Assembly: GCF_001238295.1 (NCBI RefSeq)
Contig: NZ_LGXZ01000011.1
Coordinates: 1-64,000, forward strand
Direction of reading: 5' to 3'
DNA length: 64,000 nucleotides
Source of the DNA: Ruegeria sp. 6PALISEP08
Lineage (GTDB): Bacteria > Pseudomonadota > Alphaproteobacteria > Rhodobacterales > Rhodobacteraceae
Part shown: positions 16,510 through 26,090 of the stretch, piece by piece
Layout: the number at the start of each line of letters is the position of its first letter
Numbering within the stretch: position 1 is the first letter of the stretch
The notes under the pieces: generated by a model
What the model was told of the DNA's origin: nothing
The model's database searches: none
What the model saw: only the letters and a program-made list of their open reading frames with translations
Translations under genes and position numbers: made by a program

Positions 16510-17508
16510 ATGGATACGCAGAGCTCAGAAAGCCCCGTGCGCACCGCGCATCTGCCGCAAGTGACTGAACCCCGGAATCCCGGCATGGAACTGGATCTGG
16601 ATTGGGTCCGCGCTGTTCAGGCCAACACTTCCGCGATTGAACGTCGGGCAGCCACCCTGCCCGGGCGTCGGTCAGTGAAAAAAGAGTATCAGGCTGCGTG
16701 GCTGCTGAAGGCGATCACGATGATTGACCTGACCACCTTGTCCGGCGATGACACCGTGGGTCGCGTGCGCCGTCTGTGCGCCAAGGCGCGCCAGCCCGTT
16801 GCGCCTTCAGTCCTCCAAACGCTGGAAATGCCGCCGATCACCACGGGCGCCGTCTGTGTCTATCACGACATGATCGAAACCGCCGTGAACGCGCTGAAAG
16901 GCACCGGCATTCCGGTTGCTGCTGTCTCGACAGGTTTCCCGGCGGGCCTGTCCCCTTTCCACCTGCGCGTGGCAGAGATCGAAGAAAGCGTGAAAGCCGG
17001 TGCAGAAGAGATCGACATCGTGATCTCGCGCCGTCATGTGCTGTCGGGCGATTGGCAGGCGCTGTATGAAGAGATGAAGGCTTTCCGCGTGGCCTGCGGC
17101 GATGCCCATGTCAAAGCCATCCTTGCGACCGGTGAACTGGGCAGCCTGCGCAACGTCGCGCGCGCCTCGCTGGTCTGCATGATGGCGGGGGCGGATTTCA
17201 TAAAAACCTCGACCGGCAAGGAAAACGTCAACGCCACCCTGCCTGTCTCACTGGTCATGATCCGCGCCATCCGCGACTACTATGATCGCACCGGATATCG
17301 CGTAGGGTACAAGCCTGCGGGTGGCATTTCGAAAGCCAAGGATGCGCTGGTCTATCTGTCGCTGATCAAGGACGAGCTGGGCGACCGTTGGCTGGAGCCG
17401 GACCTGTTCCGCTTTGGTGCGTCATCGCTGCTGGGCGACATCGAGCGGCAGTTGGAACACTATGTCACCGGGACCTACTCGGCTGGCTACCGTCACTCCA
17501 TGGGCTGA
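16510..17508 (+). CDS. deoC: Deoxyribose-phosphate aldolase
   Basis: A 332-residue DeoC, which cleaves 2-deoxyribose-5-phosphate to glyceraldehyde-3-phosphate and acetaldehyde in deoxynucleoside catabolism. Visible blocks are MIDLTTLSGDDT, VSTGFPAGLSPF, the Schiff-base Lys strand ADFIKTSTGKENVNATLP and the second Lys in YKPAGGISKAKDAL. The start is taken at MDTQSS because AAGGAC lies at the right distance; upstream codons have no family similarity. It is longer than E. coli DeoC (259) and like the 320-350-residue eukaryotic and roseobacter forms. An aldehyde dehydrogenase follows after 11 bp, well suited to oxidise the acetaldehyde. Confidence 0.93.
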   Translation: MDTQSSESPVRTAHLPQVTEPRNPGMELDLDWVRAVQANTSAIERRAATLPGRRSVKKEYQAAWLLKAITMIDLTTLSGDDTVGRVRRLCAKARQPVAPSVLQTLEMPPITTGAVCVYHDMIETAVNALKGTGIPVAAVSTGFPAGLSPFHLRVAEIEESVKAGAEEIDIVISRRHVLSGDWQALYEEMKAFRVACGDAHVKAILATGELGSLRNVARASLVCMMAGADFIKTSTGKENVNATLPVSLVMIRAIRDYYDRTGYRVGYKPAGGISKAKDALVYLSLIKDELGDRWLEPDLFRFGASSLLGDIERQLEHYVTGTYSAGYRHSMG

Positions 17509-17519
17509 GGACAAGAACA

Positions 17520-19853
17520 ATGACAGTCAAAGAGATTTTCGAGACCATGGATTACGGCCCCGCCCCCGAAAGCGTTGCCGAGGCGCTGGCCTGGCTGGTC
17601 GATCAGGGTGACAAGTTCGGTCACTATATCGATGGCGCCTTCACCAAGCCCGGTAAAGGCTTCGACAGCCGCAACCCAGCTAATGGCGAAGTGCTTGCCA
17701 AGCTGACACAGGCGAAACAGGCCGACGTAGACGCTGCCGTTGGCGCTGCGCGACAAGCACAGCCAAAATGGGAGAAGCTGGGCGGCGCAGGCCGCGCACG
17801 GTATCTCTATGCCATTGCGCGCCTGCTGCAGAAGCATTCGCGTCTGTTCGCGGTGTTGGAGAGCATGGACAACGGGAAACCGATCCGCGAGTCGCGCGAT
17901 ATCGACATTCCGCTGGCACAGCGCCACTTCTACTATCACGCAGGTATGGCGCAGTTGATGGAAAGCGAACTGCCGGACACGCAGGCCTTGGGCGTATGCG
18001 GCCAGATCATCCCATGGAACTTCCCGCTGCTGATGTTGGCTTGGAAGATCGCGCCTGCTCTGGCGATGGGTAACACGGTGGTACTGAAACCAGCCGAGTA
18101 TACATCGCTGACCGCACTGCTGTTTGCCGATATCTGTTCGCAGGCCGGTCTGCCGAAGGGCGTGGTCAACATCGTCACCGGGGACGGTGCGGTGGGTGAG
18201 ATGATCGTGAACGCGGACGTGGACAAGATCGCCTTCACCGGCTCGACCGTTGTGGGCCGCCGTATCCGCGAGGCAACCGCCGGTTCCGGCAAAGCACTGA
18301 CCTTGGAGCTGGGTGGTAAATCCGCCTACATCGTGTTCGACGACGCCGATATTGACAGTGCCATCGAAGGACTGGTGGACGCGATCTGGTTCAATCAGGG
18401 TCAGGTCTGCTGTGCTGGTTCCCGTCTGTTGGTTCAGGAAGGTATCGCTGATCGCTTCCACGAGAAACTGCGCGCCCGGATGGACGGCTTGCGCATCGGT
18501 GATCCGCTGGACAAATGTATCGACGTGGGCGCGGTCGTTGACCCGGTCCAGTTGCAGACCATCAAGGGCATGGTCGAAAGCAACACGGCTGGCCACGTGC
18601 ATCAGGCGGCCTGCCAGCTACCCGAAAATGGCTGCTACTATCCGCCGACGCTTATCTCTGGCCTCGAAACCTCTGACCCGCTGATGCAGGAGGAGATCTT
18701 TGGCCCGGTTCTGGTGTCCTCGACATTCCGTACGCCTGCTGAAGCGGTCGAACTGGCCAACAACACCCGTTACGGGTTGGCCGCGACCGTCTGGACCGAG
18801 AATGTGAACCTCGCGCTGGATATCGCGCCCAAACTGGTTGCGGGCGTGGTCTGGGTCAATGCGACCAACCTGTTCGACGCCGCCGCCGGTTTCGGCGGTG
18901 TACGCGAGAGTGGCTTTGGCAGAGAAGGCGGTTGGGAAGGTCTGGCCGCCTATACCAAGCCCAAAGGCAAGGCAAAACCGCTGTCGAAGGTCGATGCAAG
19001 CATGGGCGAAGGTGCTCCGGTCGACCCGATTGACCGCACCGCCAAGATGTATGTCGGTGGCAAACAGGCGCGGCCTGATGGTGGATATTCGAAGCCTGTC
19101 TGGGGCAAATCCGGCCTGCTGGGTCACGTTGGGCTGGCTAACCGGAAAGACGTACGCAACGCTGTTGAGGCTGCTGCAGGTGCCAAAGGCTGGTCCAGGA
19201 CCACCGGCCACCTGCGGGCCCAGATCCTGTATTACATCGGCGAAAACCTCTCGGCGCGTGCTGATGAATTCGCGGCTCGGATCGACGCGATGACTGGCAA
19301 GAAGGACGGCGTGAAAGAGGTCGAAGCCTCGATCCAGCGCCTGTTCACCGCCGCCGCCTGGGCCGACAAATATGACGGTCAGGTCCATGGCGTTCCGATC
19401 CGGGGTGTCGCGATTGCGATGAAAGAACCGGTTGGCGTGATCGGTGCCCTCTGTGCCGATGAAGCGCCCCTGTTGGGACTGGTTTCAGCCATGGCGCCTG
19501 CGATTGCGATGGGCAACCGGACGGTTTTGGTTTCCTCGGAACCCTATCCGCTGGCAGCGACGGACTTCTACCAGATCCTTGAGACCTCTGACGTCCCCGC
19601 AGGCGTGGTCAACATCCTGACCGGCAGTCATGCGGAACTGGCGAAACCGCTGGCCTCGCACCTGAACGTGGATGCGGTCTGGTCATTTTCGTCCACTGAC
19701 CTGTCGAAAGAGATCGAAGCGGTCTCGGCCGGGAACTTGAAACGGACCTGGGTCAATAACGCGACGACATTTGACTGGAGCATGGACCAATCGCGCCGCT
19801 TCCTGCAGGCTGCGACCGAAGTGAAGAACATCTGGGTGCCCTACGGCGAGTAG
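17520..19853 (+). CDS. ALDH16-type two-domain aldehyde dehydrogenase
   Basis: A 777-residue aldehyde dehydrogenase built as a complete ALDH unit (about 1-490) and a truncated second ALDH-like unit (about 505-777). The first unit has IPWNFPLLML, the base Glu263 (LELGGK) and the nucleophile Cys297 (GQVCCAGSR). The second has cofactor-domain-like blocks (APAIAMGNRTVLVSS, AGVVNILTGS) but stops before any catalytic Cys block. This is the ALDH16 architecture, structurally characterised from Loktanella, where the bacterial form keeps the active Cys. The ATG lies 11 bp after deoC. The likely role is oxidising acetaldehyde from deoxyribose phosphate. Confidence 0.9.
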   Translation: MTVKEIFETMDYGPAPESVAEALAWLVDQGDKFGHYIDGAFTKPGKGFDSRNPANGEVLAKLTQAKQADVDAAVGAARQAQPKWEKLGGAGRARYLYAIARLLQKHSRLFAVLESMDNGKPIRESRDIDIPLAQRHFYYHAGMAQLMESELPDTQALGVCGQIIPWNFPLLMLAWKIAPALAMGNTVVLKPAEYTSLTALLFADICSQAGLPKGVVNIVTGDGAVGEMIVNADVDKIAFTGSTVVGRRIREATAGSGKALTLELGGKSAYIVFDDADIDSAIEGLVDAIWFNQGQVCCAGSRLLVQEGIADRFHEKLRARMDGLRIGDPLDKCIDVGAVVDPVQLQTIKGMVESNTAGHVHQAACQLPENGCYYPPTLISGLETSDPLMQEEIFGPVLVSSTFRTPAEAVELANNTRYGLAATVWTENVNLALDIAPKLVAGVVWVNATNLFDAAAGFGGVRESGFGREGGWEGLAAYTKPKGKAKPLSKVDASMGEGAPVDPIDRTAKMYVGGKQARPDGGYSKPVWGKSGLLGHVGLANRKDVRNAVEAAAGAKGWSRTTGHLRAQILYYIGENLSARADEFAARIDAMTGKKDGVKEVEASIQRLFTAAAWADKYDGQVHGVPIRGVAIAMKEPVGVIGALCADEAPLLGLVSAMAPAIAMGNRTVLVSSEPYPLAATDFYQILETSDVPAGVVNILTGSHAELAKPLASHLNVDAVWSFSSTDLSKEIEAVSAGNLKRTWVNNATTFDWSMDQSRRFLQAATEVKNIWVPYGE

Positions 19854-19876
19854 GGCTCCCGCCACGGGAGGCCTAC

Positions 19877-20686
19877 ATGGATTTTTCAGGAAAAACCGTC
19901 ATTGTCATTGGCGGAACCAGCGGTATCAATCGCGGCATTGCCGAGGCCTTTGCGGCCTCGGGCGCTAAACTGGCGGTCGCAAGCCGGTCGCAGGAAAAGG
20001 TCGATGATACCGTCACCGCACTGAAACAAGCGGGCGCACAAGACGCGATCGGCGCGGCGTTTGATGTGCGTGACCCGGATGCTGTAACCGATGGATTGAA
20101 GCAGTTTCACGACGCCTTCGGTGATTTCGACGTGCTGATCTCAGGCGCTGCAGGCAACTTCCCGGCACTGGCAGCTGAGATGTCGGTGAATGCGTTCAAG
20201 ACAGTAATCGATATCGACCTGATGGGCACCATCCACGTGATGAAAGGGGCCTACCCCTACCTGAAACGTCCCGGTGCCAGCATCATCAACATCTCCGCCC
20301 CGCAATCTTATCTGCCCTATGAGGGCCAAGCCCATGTCTGCGCCGCCAAGGCAGGCGTCGATCAGATCACCCGCACGCTGTCGATGGAATGGGGGGTCGA
20401 GGGCATCCGAGTGAACTCTGTCGTGCCGGGGTTCATCGAAGGCACCGAGGGTGCGAAACGTCTGGCCCCCACCCCAGATGCCGGAGAAGCGTTGCGCCGC
20501 GACGTGCCTTTGGGCCGCTGGGGTCAGCCGCAGGACGTGGCCAATGCCTGCCTGTTTCTTAGCTCGAATTTGGCCAGCTATATCAGCGGCACGGTTCTGG
20601 CCGTGGATGGCGCGCTGTATCAGCGCGGCTCAGGCAAATTCGGCCAGATGATGGGGGACATGCTGCGCAGTATGAAAAAAGGGTGA
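19877..20686 (+). CDS. SDR-family oxidoreductase, dienoyl-CoA-reductase-like
   Basis: A 269-residue short-chain dehydrogenase. The nucleotide motif is GGTSGINRGIA (12-22), the usual NNAG region reads SGAAGNFPA (89-97), and the Ser strand is INISAPQSY. Lys158 is kept in HVCAAKAGVDQ, but the Tyr normally four residues earlier is missing (Val154). This pattern, with NFPA, resembles 2,4-dienoyl-CoA reductase-type SDRs. GGGAGGCC precedes the ATG. It lies 23 bp after the ALDH16 gene and probably in the same transcript; the substrate is not known. Confidence 0.85.
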   Translation: MDFSGKTVIVIGGTSGINRGIAEAFAASGAKLAVASRSQEKVDDTVTALKQAGAQDAIGAAFDVRDPDAVTDGLKQFHDAFGDFDVLISGAAGNFPALAAEMSVNAFKTVIDIDLMGTIHVMKGAYPYLKRPGASIINISAPQSYLPYEGQAHVCAAKAGVDQITRTLSMEWGVEGIRVNSVVPGFIEGTEGAKRLAPTPDAGEALRRDVPLGRWGQPQDVANACLFLSSNLASYISGTVLAVDGALYQRGSGKFGQMMGDMLRSMKKG

Positions 20687-20702
20687 GCCACGCTCACCCC
20701 TT
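20679..20702. terminator. Bidirectional terminator between SDR and M16 genes
   Basis: The stem gggtgag (20681-20687) and ctcaccc (20693-20699) has a short loop. A-rich sequence precedes it on the plus strand, giving a T-run on the minus strand. It lies between convergent genes and overlaps the SDR stop codon. Confidence 0.5.
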
Positions 20703-20707
20703 CCAGT

Positions 20708-22018
20708 TCAGTTCGTTGTGTCCAGACCAACCGGTTTGCCAACGACAGTAAAGTGCAAGCCATCCGGGTCGAGCAGTTCGGCAGCGACACGGTTCACGTC
20801 TTCCAAAGTCACCGCGTTCACCTTGTCATTCCGGGTGGCAATATAGTCGATTGGCAGACCTTCCATCTGCATACCAACCATGATCCCGGCAATCTGTCCG
20901 TTGCCATCAAAGCGCAACGGATAGGCGCCGGTCAGATAGGTCTTGGCGTCGTCCAGTTCCATCTGCGTCACGCCTTCAGTGGCCGCACGAGCCCATTCAT
21001 CCCGGATCACCTCAACCGCTTCGGCAATACGATCGTTCGCAGAGGACACAGACCCCAGATAGACCGAGGCCAGATCCTTGGGTACCAGATAGGTTCCGAC
21101 GCCATAGGTCAGGCCGCGCTTTTCTCGCACTTCCTGCATCAGGCGGCTTTCGAACCCGCCACCGCCGAGGATGTGGTTCAGGACAAACGCCGCAAAGAAA
21201 TCCGGGTCGTCCCGATCAATGCCAGCCTGACCGAACAGGGCCACCGATTGAGGTGTGTCAAACTCGACGACGCTGACACCACCGGGAATAGTCACATCTG
21301 CTTTGTCCGGTATGGGTTTACCGGTCTCGGGCAAATCGGCAAGCAAGGTATCAAGCAACACACCCAGTTCTTCCGCGGTGATGTCGCCCACGGCTCCGAC
21401 ATACAGGCGGTCTTTGGCAAACACGCTGTCATACGCGGCCACCACGTCATCCCGAGTCAGGGTCGAAACGCTTTCGATCGAGCCCTTCCCTTCGGACCCG
21501 TACGGATGGTCGCCATAGGCCATCTTTGCAAAGTTTAGGCCCGCGATCTCATTCGGGTCGGTCTGATCCGAGCGCAATCCCGACAGAATCTGTGCGCGCA
21601 CGCGGTCAATGGCATCCTGATCGAATCGCGGCTCGTGCAGCGTGGTTCGCAAAAGGTCGACCACCTCATCCCGGTTCTCGGTCAGAAAACGCGCCGAGAT
21701 CGAAACGGTATCGTCGCCTGCGTTATATTTGAAGGACGCGGCCAGCGCTTCAAGTTCACGGGCATAGGTTTGGGCGTCCATATCGCCTGCGCCTTCTTCG
21801 ATCAGGCCGCTCATCAAATAAACGGCACCGCGCTTATTCGGATCATCCAGAGAGGTGCCACCCCGAAACCGCAGTTCCAGCGCCGTGAAGGGAATCGAGT
21901 GATCTTCGACCAGCCAGGCTTTGATACCGCCGGGCGAGGTCACTTCTTCGATCTCGATCTCAGCCAGGGCCGGCAGAGCAACCAGACAGGCAATCAGAGT
22001 TGCAAGAAACCGTTTCAT
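20708..22018 (-). CDS. M16 peptidase-like protein, non-catalytic subunit
   Basis: A 436-residue secreted M16-family protein with a signal peptide (LIACLVALPALA|EIE, about residue 19). It lacks the HxxEH zinc motif: the matching place reads RGAVYLMSGLIEEGA, so it should be the non-catalytic partner, like the alpha subunit of mitochondrial processing peptidase. The family C-terminal block VREKRGLTYGVGTYL is present. Its start overlaps the stop of the catalytic M16 gene by 4 bp (ATGA), implying coupled translation and a heterodimer. Confidence 0.9.
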   Translation of the reverse strand: MKRFLATLIACLVALPALAEIEIEEVTSPGGIKAWLVEDHSIPFTALELRFRGGTSLDDPNKRGAVYLMSGLIEEGAGDMDAQTYARELEALAASFKYNAGDDTVSISARFLTENRDEVVDLLRTTLHEPRFDQDAIDRVRAQILSGLRSDQTDPNEIAGLNFAKMAYGDHPYGSEGKGSIESVSTLTRDDVVAAYDSVFAKDRLYVGAVGDITAEELGVLLDTLLADLPETGKPIPDKADVTIPGGVSVVEFDTPQSVALFGQAGIDRDDPDFFAAFVLNHILGGGGFESRLMQEVREKRGLTYGVGTYLVPKDLASVYLGSVSSANDRIAEAVEVIRDEWARAATEGVTQMELDDAKTYLTGAYPLRFDGNGQIAGIMVGMQMEGLPIDYIATRNDKVNAVTLEDVNRVAAELLDPDGLHFTVVGKPVGLDTTN

Positions 22019-23355
22019 TGCGTCACCTCATCATCGCGCATCAGCCAGCCTGTGACCGATGTCTCGGGTTGCAGAACTTCGCGGGCGGTGGCGATGATTT
22101 CATCACCGGTCACCGCCTGAAGAATGTCGGGCCAAGCCTGCACATCCTCTACCGTCAGGCCGCTGGTCAGGGCACGACCATACCGGTTGCCGATCCCATC
22201 CACATTGTCGCGGGCATAGGTTTGTGACGCGCGCAGCTGCATCTTGATACGGTTCAGATCGTCTTCGTTCACACCTTCGGCAATAAAGTCGACCACGGCC
22301 TGATCCATGGCATCTTCTGCCTCTTGCAGGGAAACACCTTCGGCCGGAACAACCAACAGATCGAAGGTCGTGTCATCCAGCGAGACGCCGCGATAGAACG
22401 CCCCTGCATAGACAGCTTTTTGCTCATCAAACTGAAGCTTTTCGTTCAGATACGACGTGGTGCTGCCGCCCATCAACTCGGCCAGCAAAAACAGGGCTGC
22501 GGCCTTTTCCTGGTCACCCGGATCGCGTTCCGGGGCCAGATAGCTGCGTTGCACATAGGGCTGCGCGACGCGCGGGTCCTTGTAGGTCAGGCGTCGTTCG
22601 GCCGTGTGTGGCGGTTCTTGCGACCGCACCCGCTCGGGCAAGTCCGCGTTGGCCGGGATCACACCGTAATACTGCTCGGCAAGGGCGCGGACCTCAACAG
22701 GCTCAACATCACCTGTGACCACCAGAATGGCGTTATTGGGCGCATAATGGGTCTGGTAAAACGACAGCGCATCTTCCATGTCCAGTTCTTCCATCTCGTG
22801 CATCCAGCCGATGATCGGCACGCCGTAGCGATGGTTGAGATATTGCGCGGCATTCATCTGTTCGCCGAACAATGCACGTGGGTTGTTCTCGGTGCGCTGG
22901 TTGCGTTCTTCAAGGATCACGTCACGTTCGGTCAGAATATCCCCTTCACTCAGGCGCAGGTTCCGCATCCGGTCGGATTCCATCTGCATCATCAGTTCCA
23001 GACGGTCGGCAGCAACGCGCTGGAAATACGCCGTGTAGTCATATGAGGTGAACGCGTTGTCATTGCCGCCATTGGCCGCGACGGTGGCCGAAAACTCGCC
23101 CGGGGCCAGCGTATCGGTGCCTTTGAACAACAGGTGTTCCAGGAAATGCGCCACACCGGACGACCCGATCGGCTCATCCGCGGATCCGGCGCGGTACCAG
23201 ACCATGTGTTGCACGACAGGGGCGCGGTGGTCTTCGACCACGACGACATCCATGCCGTTGTCCAGAGTGAATGTGGTGACCGCTTCTTTTCCGTCCTCGG
23301 CAAAAACCGGGGTGGCGGCGATCAGGGCAGCCGATAAGGCCAGGGCCCGAACCAT
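22015..23355 (-). CDS. M16 zinc peptidase, catalytic subunit
   Basis: A 446-residue secreted inverzincin peptidase. The signal peptide ends near TPVFA|EDG (residue 19). The catalytic HxxEH is HFLEH in SSGVAHFLEHLLFKGT, followed about 75 residues later by the distal glutamates in DVILEERNQR. It is translationally coupled to the inactive M16 partner downstream. GGATG is the nearest ribosome-binding-like sequence. The physiological peptide substrate in the periplasm is not known. Confidence 0.93.
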   Translation of the reverse strand: MVRALALSAALIAATPVFAEDGKEAVTTFTLDNGMDVVVVEDHRAPVVQHMVWYRAGSADEPIGSSGVAHFLEHLLFKGTDTLAPGEFSATVAANGGNDNAFTSYDYTAYFQRVAADRLELMMQMESDRMRNLRLSEGDILTERDVILEERNQRTENNPRALFGEQMNAAQYLNHRYGVPIIGWMHEMEELDMEDALSFYQTHYAPNNAILVVTGDVEPVEVRALAEQYYGVIPANADLPERVRSQEPPHTAERRLTYKDPRVAQPYVQRSYLAPERDPGDQEKAAALFLLAELMGGSTTSYLNEKLQFDEQKAVYAGAFYRGVSLDDTTFDLLVVPAEGVSLQEAEDAMDQAVVDFIAEGVNEDDLNRIKMQLRASQTYARDNVDGIGNRYGRALTSGLTVEDVQAWPDILQAVTGDEIIATAREVLQPETSVTGWLMRDDEVTQ

Positions 23356-23436
23356 GGGGCATCCTCCGTTTCGTTTCTGGTATTCAAACTACGGTGGTGC
23401 GGCCCGGGTTCAAGCCCGATGACGGAAAGTTAAGAA

Positions 23437-23952
23437 TTATTCACCCGGCGGCGATGACGGGGTTTCAATCCCGGCATTACGCGCGGCGTTGGTTTCCGCA
23501 TAGGGATTTATGGATTGCCGCTCGTAGACCTGCCCATAGCGGTCAACAGGGAACAGGCGCAAACCGGTCCAGCGGCCACGGCGTTTTCGGAACGCGGCAT
23601 CTTCGGCCTCGACAACCTGGCGCGCATCGGGTGACACACCATACCGGCTGGAGGCCGTGACCAATGCCGCGTCTGAAGATGGCACAGCTGTATTTGGGTT
23701 CAAAGCCGACGCATTGCCACCCAGCGCAGCCACGGCGTCAGCGTTCGGATTCGGATCCGTCAGGTTTCCACCGCCGGGCGTAGGCGCGGGCAGAAATGCA
23801 TAATCCTGAGGCTGCGTCAGCGGTTTGACCGGCAAAACCGAAAACTCGTCCGGACCGGGTCCCGGAGGCGCCAGATCCCGCAGACCAGGATTCGAACATG
23901 CCGCAACCGCAGCGGCAACAGTCAGAACAATAATGGCGCGCGGCATCCGCAT
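23437..23952 (-). CDS. DUF3035 lipoprotein (BamF-type)
   Basis: A 171-residue lipoprotein. The start at MRMPRAI is chosen because GGAGAC lies 5 bases upstream; an upstream Met in the same frame would spoil the signal peptide. The lipobox is VAACS (Cys about residue 18). The Pro-rich mature start (RDLAPPGPGPDEFSVLPVKP) and QDYAFLPAPTPGG are typical of DUF3035, a family associated with the outer-membrane assembly complex of alphaproteobacteria (BamF). It sits next to lspA, the peptidase that processes lipoproteins. The BamF assignment comes from the family name, not from a motif test. Confidence 0.75.
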   Translation of the reverse strand: MRMPRAIIVLTVAAAVAACSNPGLRDLAPPGPGPDEFSVLPVKPLTQPQDYAFLPAPTPGGGNLTDPNPNADAVAALGGNASALNPNTAVPSSDAALVTASSRYGVSPDARQVVEAEDAAFRKRRGRWTGLRLFPVDRYGQVYERQSINPYAETNAARNAGIETPSSPPGE

Positions 23953-24002
23953 TGGTGTCTCCAGCCTGTTTAAGGCGCTTTTATCGCATTTCATTCGGCG
24001 CG

Positions 24003-24479
24003 TCACGAGGGCTTTTTGCCATCAGACAGGACCAGCCCAATGGCCCCTGCAAAAATAAACACATCTGCCAGGTTGAACACAAACGGGTTGTTGATGCCGC
24101 AACAGGACATGTTCAGGAAATCCAGAACGAACCCGTAAAGAACCCGGTCCACCACATTCCCAAGCGCTCCGCCGATCAAAAGACCAGCGCACAAGAGCAT
24201 GAGATTCGATGTGGCCGTGCGGCTGAGCCAGACAAGAACTCCGACACAGATTGCAACCGAGATGCCGATCAGCACCCAGCGCGCAGTGTCGGAGTCGCCC
24301 TGAAACAGGCCAAAGTTGATGCCGCGATTCTCGCCGTATTTGAAGACAAGAAACGGCGGCAGAACGTCGATGCCACTTGGCTGCTCAGCCACGCGCATAA
24401 CATGAACGACCAGATACTTGCTGATCTGGTCGATCGCAAAGGCAGCCAAAGCCGCCCAGAGAAGCAGGCGAGACCGCAT
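24003..24479 (-). CDS. lspA: Lipoprotein signal peptidase (signal peptidase II)
   Basis: A 158-residue inner-membrane aspartic peptidase with four hydrophobic segments that cleaves prolipoprotein signal peptides. The catalytic Asp blocks are GGALGNVVDRVLYGFVLDFL and FNLADVFIFAGAIGL. The N-terminal block AAFAIDQISKYLVV is also conserved. Its start codon overlaps the purH stop by 1 bp. The adjacent downstream DUF3035 lipoprotein is a plausible substrate. Confidence 0.95.
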   Translation of the reverse strand: MRSRLLLWAALAAFAIDQISKYLVVHVMRVAEQPSGIDVLPPFLVFKYGENRGINFGLFQGDSDTARWVLIGISVAICVGVLVWLSRTATSNLMLLCAGLLIGGALGNVVDRVLYGFVLDFLNMSCCGINNPFVFNLADVFIFAGAIGLVLSDGKKPS

Positions 24480-26068
24480 CAGTGACGGAAATGCCGCATA
24501 CCGGTGAAGACCATGGCCAGCCCGGCCTCATCTGCGGCTGCAATCACTTCGTCATCGCGCATGGACCCACCGGGTTGGATGACGCAGGTTGCACCGGCCT
24601 CGGCGGCTTCCATCAGACCGTCTGGGAAAGGGAAAAAGGCATCCGATGCGACAGCAGATCCGATGGTCAGCGGTTGGGGCAGGCCCAGCACATCCGCCAT
24701 CCGCTCGGCTTTCTTGGCCGCGATCATGGCCGAATCCACGCGGCTCATCTGGCCCGCGCCCACACCCACAGTCGCGCCATCCTTGACGTAGACGATGGCG
24801 TTGGATTTGACATGTTTCGCCACTTTCCACGCAAACAGCAGGTCACGCATCTGTACGTCAGTCGGGGCTTTTTTGGTGACGACCTTCAAGTCATCCATGC
24901 CGACAAATCCGTTATCCTTGTCCTGTACCAGCAGGCCTCCGGCCACCTGACGGACGGTTTTACCACCTGCTGTCACATCAGGCAGGCCGTCGGTCGTCAG
25001 CAGGCGAAGGTTCTTTTTGGCCGCAAAAATCGCCTTGGCTTCGTCAGTAGCATCCGGAGCAATCACGACTTCGGTGAAGATGCCGGTAATCTCTTGCGCG
25101 GTTTCTGCATCCAGCGGCTGGTTAAGCGCCACGATCCCGCCGAAGGCCGAGGTTCGGTCGCAGTCAAACGCGGCCTTGTAGGCCTCAAGCAGGTTTGCAC
25201 CTGTGGCCACGCCGCAAGGGTTGGCGTGTTTGATAATGGCACAAGCCGCGCCCCGAGCGGGGTCGAATTCAGCAACCAGCTCAAACGCAGCGTCCGTGTC
25301 GTTGATGTTATTGTAGCTCAGCTCTTTGCCCTGATGCTGCACGGCGGTGGCCACACCCGGACGATTCGTGCCGTCCGTATAGAAGGCAGCCTGCTGATGG
25401 CTGTTCTCGCCATAGCGCAGGGTCTGTTTCAACTCACCGGCAAAGGCGCGGCGCTTAGGGGCCTCAAGCTCCAGCGCATCGGCCAGCCAGTTGGATACGG
25501 CGGTGTCATAGGCCGCGGTGCGGGCATAGGCCTTTTGCGCCAGCTTCCGGCGGAATTTCGGACAGGTCGCACCGTTGTGCTGATCCATATCGCCCAGCAG
25601 TTTGTCGTAATCCTCAACGTCCACGACCACGTTTACAAACGCATGGTTCTTGGCCGCCGCCCGGATCATCGCCGGACCGCCAATGTCGATATTCTCGACG
25701 CATTCATCGTAACCTGCGCCTTTGGCAACGGTGGCCTCGAACGGGTAGAGGTTCACCACCAGCAGATCAATTGCACGGATGCCGTGTTCGTTCATGGCCG
25801 CAACATGGGTGTCATTGTCGCGCAACGCCAGCAGACCACCATGCACCATTGGGTGCAGGGTTTTGACGCGGCCATCCATCATCTCGGGGAAGCCGGTGAC
25901 CTCGCTGACATCCTTGACCGCAAGCCCCGCATCGCGCAGCGCCTTGGCCGTGCCGCCAGTCGACAGCAGCTCGACCCCGCGCTCGGCCAGCGCCTTGCCC
26001 AGCTCGATCAGCCCGGTTTTGTCGGATACGGAAAGCAACGCGCGGCGCACGGGGTGAAGATCGGTCAT
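24479..26068 (-). CDS. purH: Bifunctional AICAR formyltransferase/IMP cyclohydrolase
   Basis: A 529-residue PurH catalysing the last two steps of IMP synthesis. The N-terminal MGS-like cyclohydrolase domain (1 to about 200) shows [15 protein letters not shown] and [16 protein letters not shown]. The AICARFT domain shows the KHANPCGVA block and [14 protein letters not shown]. The start at MTDLHPVRR gives the normal length and is preceded by AAGGACC; 22 upstream codons are discarded. It is 22 bp after the heparinase-like gene and overlaps lspA. Confidence 0.96.
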   Translation of the reverse strand: MTDLHPVRRALLSVSDKTGLIELGKALAERGVELLSTGGTAKALRDAGLAVKDVSEVTGFPEMMDGRVKTLHPMVHGGLLALRDNDTHVAAMNEHGIRAIDLLVVNLYPFEATVAKGAGYDECVENIDIGGPAMIRAAAKNHAFVNVVVDVEDYDKLLGDMDQHNGATCPKFRRKLAQKAYARTAAYDTAVSNWLADALELEAPKRRAFAGELKQTLRYGENSHQQAAFYTDGTNRPGVATAVQHQGKELSYNNINDTDAAFELVAEFDPARGAACAIIKHANPCGVATGANLLEAYKAAFDCDRTSAFGGIVALNQPLDAETAQEITGIFTEVVIAPDATDEAKAIFAAKKNLRLLTTDGLPDVTAGGKTVRQVAGGLLVQDKDNGFVGMDDLKVVTKKAPTDVQMRDLLFAWKVAKHVKSNAIVYVKDGATVGVGAGQMSRVDSAMIAAKKAERMADVLGLPQPLTIGSAVASDAFFPFPDGLMEAAEAGATCVIQPGGSMRDDEVIAAADEAGLAMVFTGMRHFRH

Positions 26069-26090
26069 GGGTCCAAAGGTCCTTTTGGCG

